NCBI RefSeq assembly: GCF_000170855.1
Contig: NZ_ABCQ01000011.1
Location: 50,228-114,227 of the forward strand
Origin: Moritella sp. PE36
Lineage (GTDB): Bacteria > Pseudomonadota > Gammaproteobacteria > Enterobacterales > Moritellaceae
Reading direction: 5' to 3'
DNA length: 64,000 nt
Within the stretch, counting starts at the first letter, position 1. The number at the start of each line of letters is the position of its first letter. The notes under the pieces are model-generated. The model was given only the letters and a program-made list of their open reading frames with translations, did not search any database and was not told the origin of the DNA. Below, piece after piece: positions 18,327 through 26,839 of this stretch. Position numbers and translations under genes: made by a program.

Positions 18327-19247
18327 TTAGTAGCGAATTTTCGGATCAACATAAGCAAGTAGAATATCCACTACTGCATTGAATAAGATAAACAAGAATC
18401 CGATCAGGATCGTGACACCCATAACCAAGGAATAATCTCGGTTAAATGCCGCGTTAACAAATAGCTTACCAATACCCGGTAAACCAAAAATAGTTTCAAT
18501 CACGACCGAACCAGTAATGATACCCACGAAAGCAGGTCCCATGTAGGAAACGACCGGCAGCATTGCAGGTTTCAATGCATGTTTCATGACAATATATGGA
18601 AAGCTCAGTCCTTTCGAACGCGCAGTACGAATAAAGTTACTGTTCAGGGTTTCAATCATGCTACCGCGAGTAATACGCGCGAAAGTAGCAACATATAACA
18701 TCGACATACCCAACACAGGTAATACCATGTATTTAAACGAGCCATCTAACCAACCACCAGCAGGGAACCAACCAAGATCAATAGAAAAAAGATAAATAAG
18801 GCCAGGTGCGAGTACAAAGGAAGGCAGTACCACCCCGATCATTGCAGTTGACATAATACTGTAGTCTAACCACGTATTTTGATTTAAAGCCGCTATGGTG
18901 CCGACGAAGACGCCGAATACCAGTGCGAATACAAACGCGAAAGCACCAATTTTTGCTGATACCGGTAATGCCGAAGCAACCAGTTCATTAACGGTAAAAT
19001 CTTTGTATTTAAAAGAAGGACCCAAGTCACCTTGAATAACGTTGGTAAGATAAGTGATGTATTGCTCAAACACGGGTTTATCAAGACCGTACTTAGCGTT
19101 AATATTTGCCATGACTTGTGGCGGCAGCGTTCTTTCACTTGAAAATGGACTACCAGGTGCGAAACGCATAAGGAAAAAAGAGACTGTGATCAATACCAGC
19201 ATAGTGGGTATTGCTTCCAGAATTCGTTTTAAGATGAATTTAAGCAT
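18327..19247 (-). CDS. oppB: Oligopeptide ABC transporter permease OppB
   Basis: 306 residues with six membrane spans. It begins MLKFILKRILEAIPTMLVLI, typical of OppB/DppB, and has the EAA motif FIRTARSKGLSFPYIVMKHALKP. It is separated from oppA by a stable hairpin, and oppC begins 10 bases after its stop. Confidence 0.94.
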   Translation of the reverse strand: MLKFILKRILEAIPTMLVLITVSFFLMRFAPGSPFSSERTLPPQVMANINAKYGLDKPVFEQYITYLTNVIQGDLGPSFKYKDFTVNELVASALPVSAKIGAFAFVFALVFGVFVGTIAALNQNTWLDYSIMSTAMIGVVLPSFVLAPGLIYLFSIDLGWFPAGGWLDGSFKYMVLPVLGMSMLYVATFARITRGSMIETLNSNFIRTARSKGLSFPYIVMKHALKPAMLPVVSYMGPAFVGIITGSVVIETIFGLPGIGKLFVNAAFNRDYSLVMGVTILIGFLFILFNAVVDILLAYVDPKIRY

Positions 19248-19286
19248 AATCTAACTCAATCTGTGACAATTTAAATATCAGAAAGG

Positions 19287-19312
19287 ACTGCATGCGTTAT
19301 TCCGCATGCAGT
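19287..19312. other. Stable intercistronic hairpin between oppA and oppB
   Basis: A perfect 10-bp stem, ACTGCATGCG/CGCATGCAGT, with a six-base loop just after the oppA stop and without a T-run. Position and structure fit an mRNA-protecting hairpin or partial terminator that lets the binding protein be made in excess over the permease. Confidence 0.75.
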
Positions 19313-19329
19313 TTGGTATGGACAAACTA

Positions 19330-20961
19330 TTACTTAGCGATGATGTACATATCTTTAGAGTAAAGTTTATCTTCAGCATTGTTTACTGCGTAGCCACCCA
19401 AGTATGGGCTTACTAAACGCGCTTTAACATACTGATAGATAGGCGCAATTGGCATATCTTTAGTGAGTAGCGCTTCTTGAGCATAATAAAGCTCTGTACG
19501 TTTTGCTTCAGACGTTGCTTTAACAGCTGCTTTTGTTAGCTTATCGTATTCAGCACTCTTATAGTGGATACCACCAGTAGTGTTACTGCCTTCCATTAAT
19601 GACGTGAATGTAGACGCTTCATTATAATCACCACACCAACCAGCACGAGCGGCTTCAAAATCACCCTGTTTCTTGGTTTCTAGGTAGGTTTTCCACTCTT
19701 GGTTTTCGAGTGTTACCGATACACCTAAGTTTTTCTTCCACATCGACGCAATTGCTACCGCAATTTTCTTGTGGTTTTCTGACGTGTTATACAACAAGCT
19801 AAACTCTAGCGGGTTTGACTTGTTGTAACCCGCTTCAGCTAACAACACTTTAGCTTTGGCATTACGTTCTTTTTGCGACAGCTTGCCGTAAGCAGGTGTC
19901 TCAGGGTTGAAACCAGCAACGATTTCAGGGGTTAAGAAGTAAGCGGGTTTTTGACCTTGACCCAGAATTGCATTAGCAATAATGTTACGATCAATTGAGT
20001 ATGAAATTGCTTTACGTACACGAACATCATCAAAAGGTGGTTTTTTAGTATTGAAGTTGTAGTAATAAGTACACAGATCACCTTTAATCGAAACTGATTC
20101 AGGGTATTCCTTTTTCAGGCGGCGGAAATGCTCATTCGGAATCTCATAAGTGAAATCAATCTCACCAGATAAGAAACGATTCATGTCTGCTACTTGGTTT
20201 TCGATTGGTAAGAAAGTCACTTTATTTAAAACTGTTTTTGCGTTATCCCAATATTGCTCATTACGAACGAGTACTAGACGTTCGTTGACGACCCATTTGT
20301 TAACGACAAATGCACCATTACCAACGAAGTTTTCTGGTTTAGTCCATTTATCACCGAACTTTTCAACTGTCGCCTTATGTACAGGCTTAACAGTTGTGTG
20401 ACCCATCATCTTCACGAAATAAGGTACAGGGCTTTCTAGTGTTACTTCAAATGTGTAGGCATCGATGGCTTTAACACCTAAAGTAGATTTGTCTTTGTTA
20501 CCGTTAATGATATCAGAAGCATTAATCATGGTAGTCATATCGAGATACCATGCATACGGTGAAGCCGTTGCAGGATCAACTGCACGTTGGAAGCTATATA
20601 CAAAATCATCAGCCGTTACAGCATCGCCATTCGACCATTTCGCATCTTTGCGTAGGTAAAAAGTAAACACTTTATTATCTTTCGTTTCCCAACGTTCAGC
20701 AACACCCGGTACTGTATTACCATCTGCATCTTGATTGACAAGACCTTCAAGTAAATCACGGATTACGTGAGATTCAGGCACACCTTCGGTTTTTTGCGGA
20801 TCTAAAGAGGCAACTTCGGTGCCGTTACCACGAACGAGCTCTTGGGTTTTAGCAAGCTTAACACCGGCTGGGACTTCAGCAGCAGTAGTAGTTAACGAAG
20901 TAGCGGCAAACACAAGACCTGCGCCTAATAATAATGATTGGGTGATTTTATTTTTTAACAT
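19330..20961 (-). CDS. oppA: Periplasmic oligopeptide-binding protein OppA
   Basis: The ATG at 20961 (MLKNKITQSLLLGAGLVFAA) has GGAG six bases upstream and opens a signal peptide cleaved near TTAAEVPAG; the ORF extends 35 codons further without support. The mature protein follows E. coli OppA closely: ELVRGNGTEVASLDPQK, GVPESHVIRDLLEGL, YFVKMMGH, LCTYYYNFNTKKPPF, EWKTYLETKKQGDFEAARAGWCGDYNEA. 543 residues. It captures 2-5 residue peptides for OppBCDF. First gene of the operon; the promoter must lie in 20962-21283. Confidence 0.95.
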   Translation of the reverse strand: MLKNKITQSLLLGAGLVFAATSLTTTAAEVPAGVKLAKTQELVRGNGTEVASLDPQKTEGVPESHVIRDLLEGLVNQDADGNTVPGVAERWETKDNKVFTFYLRKDAKWSNGDAVTADDFVYSFQRAVDPATASPYAWYLDMTTMINASDIINGNKDKSTLGVKAIDAYTFEVTLESPVPYFVKMMGHTTVKPVHKATVEKFGDKWTKPENFVGNGAFVVNKWVVNERLVLVRNEQYWDNAKTVLNKVTFLPIENQVADMNRFLSGEIDFTYEIPNEHFRRLKKEYPESVSIKGDLCTYYYNFNTKKPPFDDVRVRKAISYSIDRNIIANAILGQGQKPAYFLTPEIVAGFNPETPAYGKLSQKERNAKAKVLLAEAGYNKSNPLEFSLLYNTSENHKKIAVAIASMWKKNLGVSVTLENQEWKTYLETKKQGDFEAARAGWCGDYNEASTFTSLMEGSNTTGGIHYKSAEYDKLTKAAVKATSEAKRTELYYAQEALLTKDMPIAPIYQYVKARLVSPYLGGYAVNNAEDKLYSKDMYIIAK

Positions 20962-21416
20962 GTACAACTCCAGTACGACAATTACATCCATGACCTTTAA
21001 ATTTGTTTTATATTTCAATTTTTGTTGCATTAAAATACCGAGCATCTCTAAAGGAGTAGTATTCAAAGTAACAATTAATTCATTTAATTGCTATATATTC
21101 TAAACTATCATCAATCGACAACCGTTAAAACCTAGAATACGACAATACATAAGATTTAGTATCTAAATGTGACGCTAATGTACTTAATAACCCCCTATTG
21201 GAATATATGCTCAATAATTTGACAGTATTAATACTTATAGCTCAGCACTAACCTGCTGAATCAACGACTAAAGCAGATGTTAATGTGAGAGGATTCACGC
21301 TTTCGGTTTGTTTCGAAAACGAACCTAAACAACGGTTGACAGCGTCCAAAATGAACTTATATGCTCAACACACCAATCGAGACAACCTGTCCTATTGGTT
21401 TACTGAGGATAAAAAA
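20962..21416. other. Divergent promoter region between oppA and the lipase gene
   Basis: About 455 bp with no credible gene. It is AT-rich on the oppA side and contains the CRP-like site listed at 21284-21299 on the lipase side. Short ORFs here only extend the flanking genes upstream. Confidence 0.5.
21284..21299. promoter_or_regulatory. Probable CRP (cAMP receptor protein) site upstream of the lipase gene
   Basis: TGTGA-GAGGAT-TCACG fits the TGTGA-N6-TCACA consensus at nine of ten conserved positions. It lies 118 bp before the lipase ATG, a plausible activating position if transcription starts about 50-60 bases downstream. It could also act on oppA in the other direction. Confidence 0.55.
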
Positions 21417-22478
21417 ATGAAATGGAACTTCAAAAAATTAGCACTTGCAACCGCTATCTCAAGCTCGATGTTAATGACGACACAAGCGAATGCAGGTTGG
21501 TTTGATAAACCTGAACCTACCTTTGCAAAAACCCAATATCCGATTGTGATGGTGGGTGGCGCATTTGCATTTGACAGTGCCATGGGCATTGATTATTGGT
21601 ACGGCATTACCGATGCGCTACGCGAACAAGGCGCCGAGGTATATGTCACTAATCTGTCGAGTGCAGAACTTAACGAAGTACGTGGCGAAGAGTTGGTTTA
21701 CGATATCGAGCAAATCTTAGCATTAACAGGAGCCGACAAGGTCAACCTTATCGCCCACAGTCAAGGTGCGCTGGCGTCACGTTTTGCAGCAAATGACGAA
21801 CGCCTTACCGATCGCATTGCATCGGTATCAACCTCCCATGCAATGAATAAAGGCACGCACTTTTCTGAAGGGTTCAGAGATACCGTTGAAGAAGGCAGTA
21901 CCATTGAAAAACTCGGTGTACCACTCATTAACTTTGTATTTAACACCCTAGAATTATTGTCTGCTAACGAAGATTCCGCTGACGGTGATTATGATAGTCC
22001 TGCACGTGGTAAGCAGGATTTATTACGCCTTGCCCAAGCGACCGATCGTGAGAAAGTAGCGCAATACGCAGCCGATTATACCGATATGGCGGTGATGCCG
22101 AGTCAGGACTGTATGACCATTAATAACGGTGAACAGGGCGAAGTAGACCCGGCATTCTATGGCCAGACGGAATCAAATGGCATTAAATTTTTCTCTTGGG
22201 GTGGTAACCAATACAGTACTAACTTCCTTGATCCGCTTGATTCAATGTTAGTGCCAATATTTGGACTGTTTGTACCTGAATACAAAGAAGAAGGTGGTTT
22301 TCAATGGGATGGTTTAGTACCCGTTTGTGGTCAAGCGATTGGTCAAGTCATCAAACTTGATTATAACGCTAACCATTTTGATGCCATTAATCAGTTAATG
22401 GGATTAGGCAGTTGGAAATTAAACATTCCAGCCATTTACACCAAACATGCCAATATGCTTGCCCAGCAAGGTTTGTAA
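21417..22478 (+). CDS. lip: Secreted triacylglycerol lipase (family I.1/I.2 type)
   Basis: The start at 21417 (MKWNFKKLALATAISSS) is supported by GAGG ten bases upstream and opens a clean signal peptide cleaved near ANAGWFD; the upstream frame has no signal. 353 residues. The N-terminal QYPIVMVGGAFAFD oxyanion region, nucleophile elbow AHSQGA (Ser near residue 110), SADGDYDSPARG, a catalytic Asp in WDGLVPVCGQ and NHFDAINQ with the catalytic His are all visible. It hydrolyses long-chain acylglycerols outside the cell after type II secretion and needs the foldase encoded next. A CRP-like site lies upstream. Confidence 0.92.
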   Translation: MKWNFKKLALATAISSSMLMTTQANAGWFDKPEPTFAKTQYPIVMVGGAFAFDSAMGIDYWYGITDALREQGAEVYVTNLSSAELNEVRGEELVYDIEQILALTGADKVNLIAHSQGALASRFAANDERLTDRIASVSTSHAMNKGTHFSEGFRDTVEEGSTIEKLGVPLINFVFNTLELLSANEDSADGDYDSPARGKQDLLRLAQATDREKVAQYAADYTDMAVMPSQDCMTINNGEQGEVDPAFYGQTESNGIKFFSWGGNQYSTNFLDPLDSMLVPIFGLFVPEYKEEGGFQWDGLVPVCGQAIGQVIKLDYNANHFDAINQLMGLGSWKLNIPAIYTKHANMLAQQGL

Positions 22479-22622
22479 CGGCAATTTATCAACTGCAAAA
22501 GTCTTAACTGTAATCGATCTTAACTGCTACAGGTCGAAGCTTTAACAGTTAACACTGACTATTTATGTTCACAGGCCAAAGCTTAAATGAGCGCTGTATT
22601 GGTCTTTTATCAGGGTGATAGA

Positions 22623-23606
22623 ATGCACAACATTAAAAAATCAGCGGCTATGATCAGCCTCTTTATTCTCAGTGCCAGCGGGATCTACCTGTCTGATAAT
22701 AAAGAGGCTGGCGACAAATCATCAAGTAGTAAATCAACACGCCATATAACCGACAATATCACAGACAAACCCAGTGCCAGTAGTCGCGACCATATTATCG
22801 AACCCGAACAACAAGCAAGCTTCACATCATCAATTATATTACGCAAAAAAACCAATACGACAGTCACAGATATAGTGACTTTGGCTAACATTAACATGCC
22901 AAAATCACTGAATAATACTGATCCAAGTAGCTTGATCCACACTGATGGTGATAACCAGCTGCTCTTAAATCATGATATCAAAGTATTATTTGATTATTTT
23001 TTTAGTTCTGATGGTGACTTAAGCCCTGAAGAGCTGCTTATCAGCATGCAACAATATATTCACCAGGCTTACCCACAACCCGCGGCGCAGCAAGCGTTAG
23101 TGTTATTAGCTAAGTACGTAGATTATAAGCAACAAATGAGAGATTTTCATGCGCAGAACTCGGCACTGCAAGATTTACCCGAGCTGGATACCCTGAACTA
23201 TAATGACAGTAATACTGATAGGAGTGATACCTTACAAACCGTTGAAACATTAATGCAAGATCGTCAGGACATGCGAGAAAAAATATTCTCGATAGCAGAA
23301 ACGGATGCCATGTTTGGTCAGGAAATTAATTATGATCGATATATGCTAACAATAGCAAAACTCGATGCCGACTTATCACCGACAGAACGTCAACAACAAA
23401 TAGCACAAACAGCCGAGCAGTACCTCACCGAAGCGCAGCGAAAAGCGCGTAAACAAACGTTTATATTGCAAAATTCACCGCCTAATTTTCGCATTGACGG
23501 TAATGGCGAATGCCAAGGAAATAACCAAGATTTCAGCACCCAGCAAGTGACCGCATTATGCGATTTAGCCCGAAAAAGGCTCGCGCGCAATGAAGCAAAT
23601 AGCTGA
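22623..23606 (+). CDS. lifO: Lipase-specific foldase (lipase chaperone LifO)
   Basis: About 327 residues from the ATG at 22623, which has AGGGTG upstream; an in-frame ATG at 22587 is less well supported. An N-terminal membrane anchor (KKSAAMISLFILSASGIYL) is followed by a polar Ser/Thr-rich linker (about 25-95). The helical foldase domain has VLFDYFFSSDGDLS, matching the RxxFDYxxSAxGE signature loosely (the Arg is replaced), and many charged helices. It holds the lipase in the periplasm while it folds. It is downstream of its cognate lipase, as in Pseudomonas and Vibrio. Confidence 0.88.
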   Translation: MHNIKKSAAMISLFILSASGIYLSDNKEAGDKSSSSKSTRHITDNITDKPSASSRDHIIEPEQQASFTSSIILRKKTNTTVTDIVTLANINMPKSLNNTDPSSLIHTDGDNQLLLNHDIKVLFDYFFSSDGDLSPEELLISMQQYIHQAYPQPAAQQALVLLAKYVDYKQQMRDFHAQNSALQDLPELDTLNYNDSNTDRSDTLQTVETLMQDRQDMREKIFSIAETDAMFGQEINYDRYMLTIAKLDADLSPTERQQQIAQTAEQYLTEAQRKARKQTFILQNSPPNFRIDGNGECQGNNQDFSTQQVTALCDLARKRLARNEANS

Positions 23607-23640
23607 GCCAGATGATTAAACGGGTTCGTCACGTAAACAA

Positions 23641-23679
23641 AAGGCTCACCACATGATGTTATCCATGTCGATGAGCCTT
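23641..23679. terminator. Terminator-like hairpin after the lipase operon
   Basis: AAGGCTCA pairs with TGAGCCTT, with partial pairing inside (ACATG/CATGT). It lies 35 bases after the foldase stop and separates the lipase operon from converging pomAB. The T-run is modest on both sides. Confidence 0.6.
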
Positions 23680-23702
23680 GTTATTATGACGTAAATGAAG
23701 TG

Positions 23703-23750
23703 ATACCCAAACTACGTCAAGCTGCTATATCAGAGACTGGCTTGGGTATA
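23703..23750. repeat. Short (deletion) form of the MITE-like repeat
   Basis: About 48 bp beginning ATACCCAA and ending TTGGGTATA, with the shared core GCTATATCAGAGACT. It equals the left ~40 bp of the 2703-2874 element joined to its last ~10 bp. It lies just after the pomB stop codon and may help end that transcript. Confidence 0.75.
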
Positions 23751-23756
23751 CGTAAA

Positions 23757-24674
23757 CTAGTTATCAGCCACTACACTTATCGGTTCTGATAATTTCGCTT
23801 TACCCTGCATGATGCTGATTTCAACACGGCGGTTACGGCGTAATTCGTTTTCGTCATCGGTTAGCGGTTGGGTATCTGCCATGCCTTGTACAATCAAACG
23901 ATTTTCAGTGAATTCTTTAACCTTCAACATCTCATGGGCAACTGAAACCGCACGCTGACTCGACAGGTCCCATTTCGAACGATAGAGTTCAGAGTGTAAT
24001 TGCTCTTTACCCGTATGCCCAGCAATGGTAATAATCCCCGGTATCGTCGCTAATAGCTGTGCTACTTTTTGGATCACAGGACGGAAACGCGGTTGTAAAA
24101 ATGCCGAGCCCGAAGGGAATGAGCCCTTTTCATTAATACGAATTATGATTTGCTGGCCCAAATTTTCCACCTCAACACCACCACTGTCGATTTCTTCTTT
24201 GAGCGCCTCAGCCAGTGCTTTGACTAATTCACTGGTATCTTCCGTGACTTCTATATTTTGTGTTGGGGTATTATCACGGGTAGAGGTTTCTGGTGATTTA
24301 CCCCCATTACTGTCCTCGGCGAGTTTATTTTTGCCCCCCGCATTTTGATCTTCACCATCTTTAAAATCTAACTCAGCTTCGCTGTTATCAATCGTATGCT
24401 GCATTATCGTTTCAATCGGCGTTGGATCCGGGCGACCTGGACGAAATTCCTGGGCAATGACGGTGGTGCCTTTGGGAATGTTTTTTACTTCAATCTGATT
24501 TTGTACACCAAAAGCATGCTGCATCGAACCCGCGATTTGCTTAAATTTAACCACATCCATTTCTGAAAATGACAGCAGTAATACAAAAAAGCACATTAAC
24601 AGGCTCATTAAATCGGCAAATGTTCCCATCCACGCGGGTAGCCCTGGGGGTGGGCAATCACATTCATCAGACAT
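23757..24674 (-). CDS. pomB: Sodium-driven flagellar motor stator protein PomB (MotB family)
   Basis: 305 residues. DCPPPGLPAWMGTFADLMSL followed by a hydrophobic helix is nearly diagnostic for PomB, with the ion-binding Asp at residue 21. FGVQNQIEVKNIPKGT and AQEFRPGRPDPTPIETI are PomB plug/linker signatures. The C-terminal OmpA-like domain (about 165-295; ITIAGHTGK, LSSQRAVSVAHEML, RRNRRVEI) anchors the stator to peptidoglycan. It acts with PomA to convert sodium flux into flagellar rotation. The acidic linker (about 100-160) is low complexity. No other flagellar genes are in the window. Confidence 0.93.
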   Translation of the reverse strand: MSDECDCPPPGLPAWMGTFADLMSLLMCFFVLLLSFSEMDVVKFKQIAGSMQHAFGVQNQIEVKNIPKGTTVIAQEFRPGRPDPTPIETIMQHTIDNSEAELDFKDGEDQNAGGKNKLAEDSNGGKSPETSTRDNTPTQNIEVTEDTSELVKALAEALKEEIDSGGVEVENLGQQIIIRINEKGSFPSGSAFLQPRFRPVIQKVAQLLATIPGIITIAGHTGKEQLHSELYRSKWDLSSQRAVSVAHEMLKVKEFTENRLIVQGMADTQPLTDDENELRRNRRVEISIMQGKAKLSEPISVVADN

Positions 24675-24716
24675 AGGTTATCTCTCTACTTATTTCAGCT
24701 GTCATCTGGACACTAA

Positions 24717-25502
24717 CTAAACGTCAGTATCTGCCACTTCACGTTTTGATGAATTAAGGTAATTCTTTAATAAACTTTCGATGACTCTTGGATTTCGACC
24801 TTCTTGAATACCTAAAATTGCATCCATAATCAGGGTATTGTTCAGCATCTCTTCTTCAGAGCGTAATTTCAATTTACCCGCAATTGGGATCGCAATCATA
24901 TTGGCAAAAACAGCGCCATATAACGTCGTTAACAAGGCAACCGCCATTGCCGGACCAATGGATTTTGGATCATCCATGTTTGATAGCATCGCCACTAAAC
25001 CAATCAAGGTACCAATCATGCCCATTGCTGGCGCGACTTCACCAATCATACTAAATACGTGGATACCGGCTTTATGCCGTGCAGTGGTCAGCTTAATGTC
25101 TTTTTGTAAAGTCTGACTGACAACAGTGGCATCGTGGCCATCGACTAATAAATCGATGCCTTTTTGCATGAACTGATTTTTGACTTCCGCTTCTTCTAGG
25201 GCTAAAAAACCACCTTTACGCGCGGCATCCGCCATTTCTACTGCTTGTTCGATTAAATCTTCTGGTTTGTCGATTTTGAACATAAATGCTTTAACTGCAA
25301 TTTTAGACGCCGCTAAAAATTGACCAAAATTAAAATGCATTAATACCACAAACAGTGAACCCACAAATACGATCAATATTGATTGCGTATCAATAAACGT
25401 ACTTATATCGCCGCCCAACACCATTGCCATTAATACAAACGCAAACGAGCCAACTAATCCTATTAAAGTTGCTAAATCCACAACATTTCCCATCCCAAGC
25501 AA
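24717..25502 (-). CDS. pomA: Sodium-driven flagellar motor stator protein PomA (MotA family)
   Basis: Four membrane helices and a large cytoplasmic loop. DLATLIGLVGSFAFVLMAMVLGG, ARKGGFLALEEAEV, GIDLLVDGHDATVV, VAPAMGMIGTLIGLVAMLSNMDDP and NPRVIESLLKNYLN match PomA. The ORF gives 261 residues from 25502, but a GTG eight codons in (VDLATL, near 25481) would give 254, the length and N-terminus of known PomA proteins, so the start is uncertain. First gene of pomAB, 42 bp from pomB and divergent from xseB. Confidence 0.92.
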   Translation of the reverse strand: MLGMGNVVDLATLIGLVGSFAFVLMAMVLGGDISTFIDTQSILIVFVGSLFVVLMHFNFGQFLAASKIAVKAFMFKIDKPEDLIEQAVEMADAARKGGFLALEEAEVKNQFMQKGIDLLVDGHDATVVSQTLQKDIKLTTARHKAGIHVFSMIGEVAPAMGMIGTLIGLVAMLSNMDDPKSIGPAMAVALLTTLYGAVFANMIAIPIAGKLKLRSEEEMLNNTLIMDAILGIQEGRNPRVIESLLKNYLNSSKREVADTDV

Positions 25503-25625
25503 ATTATCATCAAATGTCTAACGAGTGTATTCATCGATCTATATCGGCAAACACACAAAATCCTTAAGTAATCTTATCCTGCTTATTACTGCCATCGCAC
25601 AGTTAAGCTGTATATACCTTATTAA

Positions 25626-25644
25626 CTTGGGTATAATACCCGAG
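25626..25644 (+). promoter_or_regulatory. Possible promoter -10 region of xseB-ispA-dxs inside a small dyad
   Basis: CTTGGGTATAATACCCGAG contains a consensus TATAAT (25632-25637) within GGGTATAATACCC, about 30 bp before the xseB ATG. CTTGGGTATA is also the outer end of the MITE-like repeat, so a repeat end may have supplied the promoter. No good -35 is visible at the proper distance. Confidence 0.4.
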
Positions 25645-25666
25645 TATATTATCAGAGGGACACCCG

Positions 25667-25912
25667 ATGGCGGTAAAAAAACCAGAAAATATGACGTTCG
25701 AGGCGTCAATTGCAGAATTAGAGACAATTGTGAACAGCTTAGAGCAAGGTGATTGCGAACTTGATAATGCGTTAAAGCAATTTGAACGCGGTATTAGCTT
25801 AACGCGTGCTAGCTCACAAAAACTGCAGCATGCTGAACAACAAGTAGCAATTTTACTCGCCAACGGTGATCAGCAAACGCTTACTCCCTTCAATTCTGAC
25901 AGTAGTAATTAA
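25667..25912 (+). CDS. xseB: Exodeoxyribonuclease VII small subunit XseB
   Basis: 81 residues, the normal size. MTFEASIAELETIVNSLEQG and LDNALKQFERGISL are the conserved helical hairpin that binds XseA. Exonuclease VII degrades single-stranded DNA in the cytoplasm. GAGGGAC precedes the ATG by six bases. First gene of xseB-ispA-dxs, with four bases between its stop region and the ispA start. Confidence 0.95.
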   Translation: MAVKKPENMTFEASIAELETIVNSLEQGDCELDNALKQFERGISLTRASSQKLQHAEQQVAILLANGDQQTLTPFNSDSSN

Positions 25913-25915
25913 ATA

Positions 25916-26806
25916 GTGCAGCTTTCAAACTCGATTACCCGATACCAGGGTCGTATCAACGACTATTTGCAACAGCAAATAAACTTGTTACCAACACATG
26001 ATACTCAACTTGCCGCAGCAATGGAATATGGTCTATTACAGGGCGGGAAACGTATTCGCCCAGTGATCGTTTATGCCGTTGGTGAGATGCTCGGTGTGAA
26101 CCTTCGTGATCTTGATGGTCCAGCCGCCGCAATCGAATCAATTCATGCATACTCATTAATTCATGATGATTTACCGGCGATGGATGATGACGATTTACGC
26201 CGCGGTCAGCCAACTTGTCACATTAAATTTGATCATGCTACCGCTATCTTAGCCGGTGATGCCCTGCAGCCTTTTGCGTTTGAAATGCTACTCGATTGTG
26301 CGCTTGCGCCTGAAGCAGAAAAAAATCGTTTTGCCATGTTGAAATCGCTGACCCAAGCCAGTGGTTATAGCGGTATGTGTGGTGGTCAAGCAATGGATTT
26401 AGCCGCGACCGATAAACAGATCTCGCTGACCCAACTTGAAGCTATCCATAATAATAAAACCGGTGCATTAATCAATTGCGCAGCTAAACTGGGTTGCCTA
26501 GCATCACCCCATTGTTCGATTGAATTATTAGCGGCATTGGATAAATGGTCTAATGCCATTGGTTTAGCATTCCAAGTACAAGATGACATTCTCGATATAA
26601 TCAGTGATACTGAAACGCTCGGTAAACCCCAAGGTTCAGATGTTGAATTAAATAAATCAACTTACCCTGCATTACTCGGTTTAGCTGGGGCACAAGAAAA
26701 AGCCCAAGCTCTGTATCAACAAGCGATATTCGCCTTAGAAACAATTCCGCATGATACGACCGTTCTCGCTTTATTTACGCAGTACATCATCGAGCGAAAT
26801 AAGTAA
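25916..26806 (+). CDS. ispA: Farnesyl diphosphate synthase IspA
   Basis: 296 residues starting at a GTG directly after xseB. It condenses DMAPP/GPP with IPP to make farnesyl diphosphate for quinones and undecaprenyl carriers. The first aspartate-rich motif is DDLPAMDDDDLRRGQ (near 85), the second QVQDDILD (near 225), with GGKRIRP and GGQAMDL between. The GTG start and tight spacing imply coupling to xseB. Confidence 0.94.
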   Translation: MQLSNSITRYQGRINDYLQQQINLLPTHDTQLAAAMEYGLLQGGKRIRPVIVYAVGEMLGVNLRDLDGPAAAIESIHAYSLIHDDLPAMDDDDLRRGQPTCHIKFDHATAILAGDALQPFAFEMLLDCALAPEAEKNRFAMLKSLTQASGYSGMCGGQAMDLAATDKQISLTQLEAIHNNKTGALINCAAKLGCLASPHCSIELLAALDKWSNAIGLAFQVQDDILDIISDTETLGKPQGSDVELNKSTYPALLGLAGAQEKAQALYQQAIFALETIPHDTTVLALFTQYIIERNK

Positions 26807-26839
26807 CAGATTCTAACAAAGTATAAAATTATAAAAATT

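Noticed and set aside
24025..24348. 107-residue plus-strand ORF inside pomB
   Set aside because: It is antisense to the linker and OmpA region of pomB, with no support of its own.
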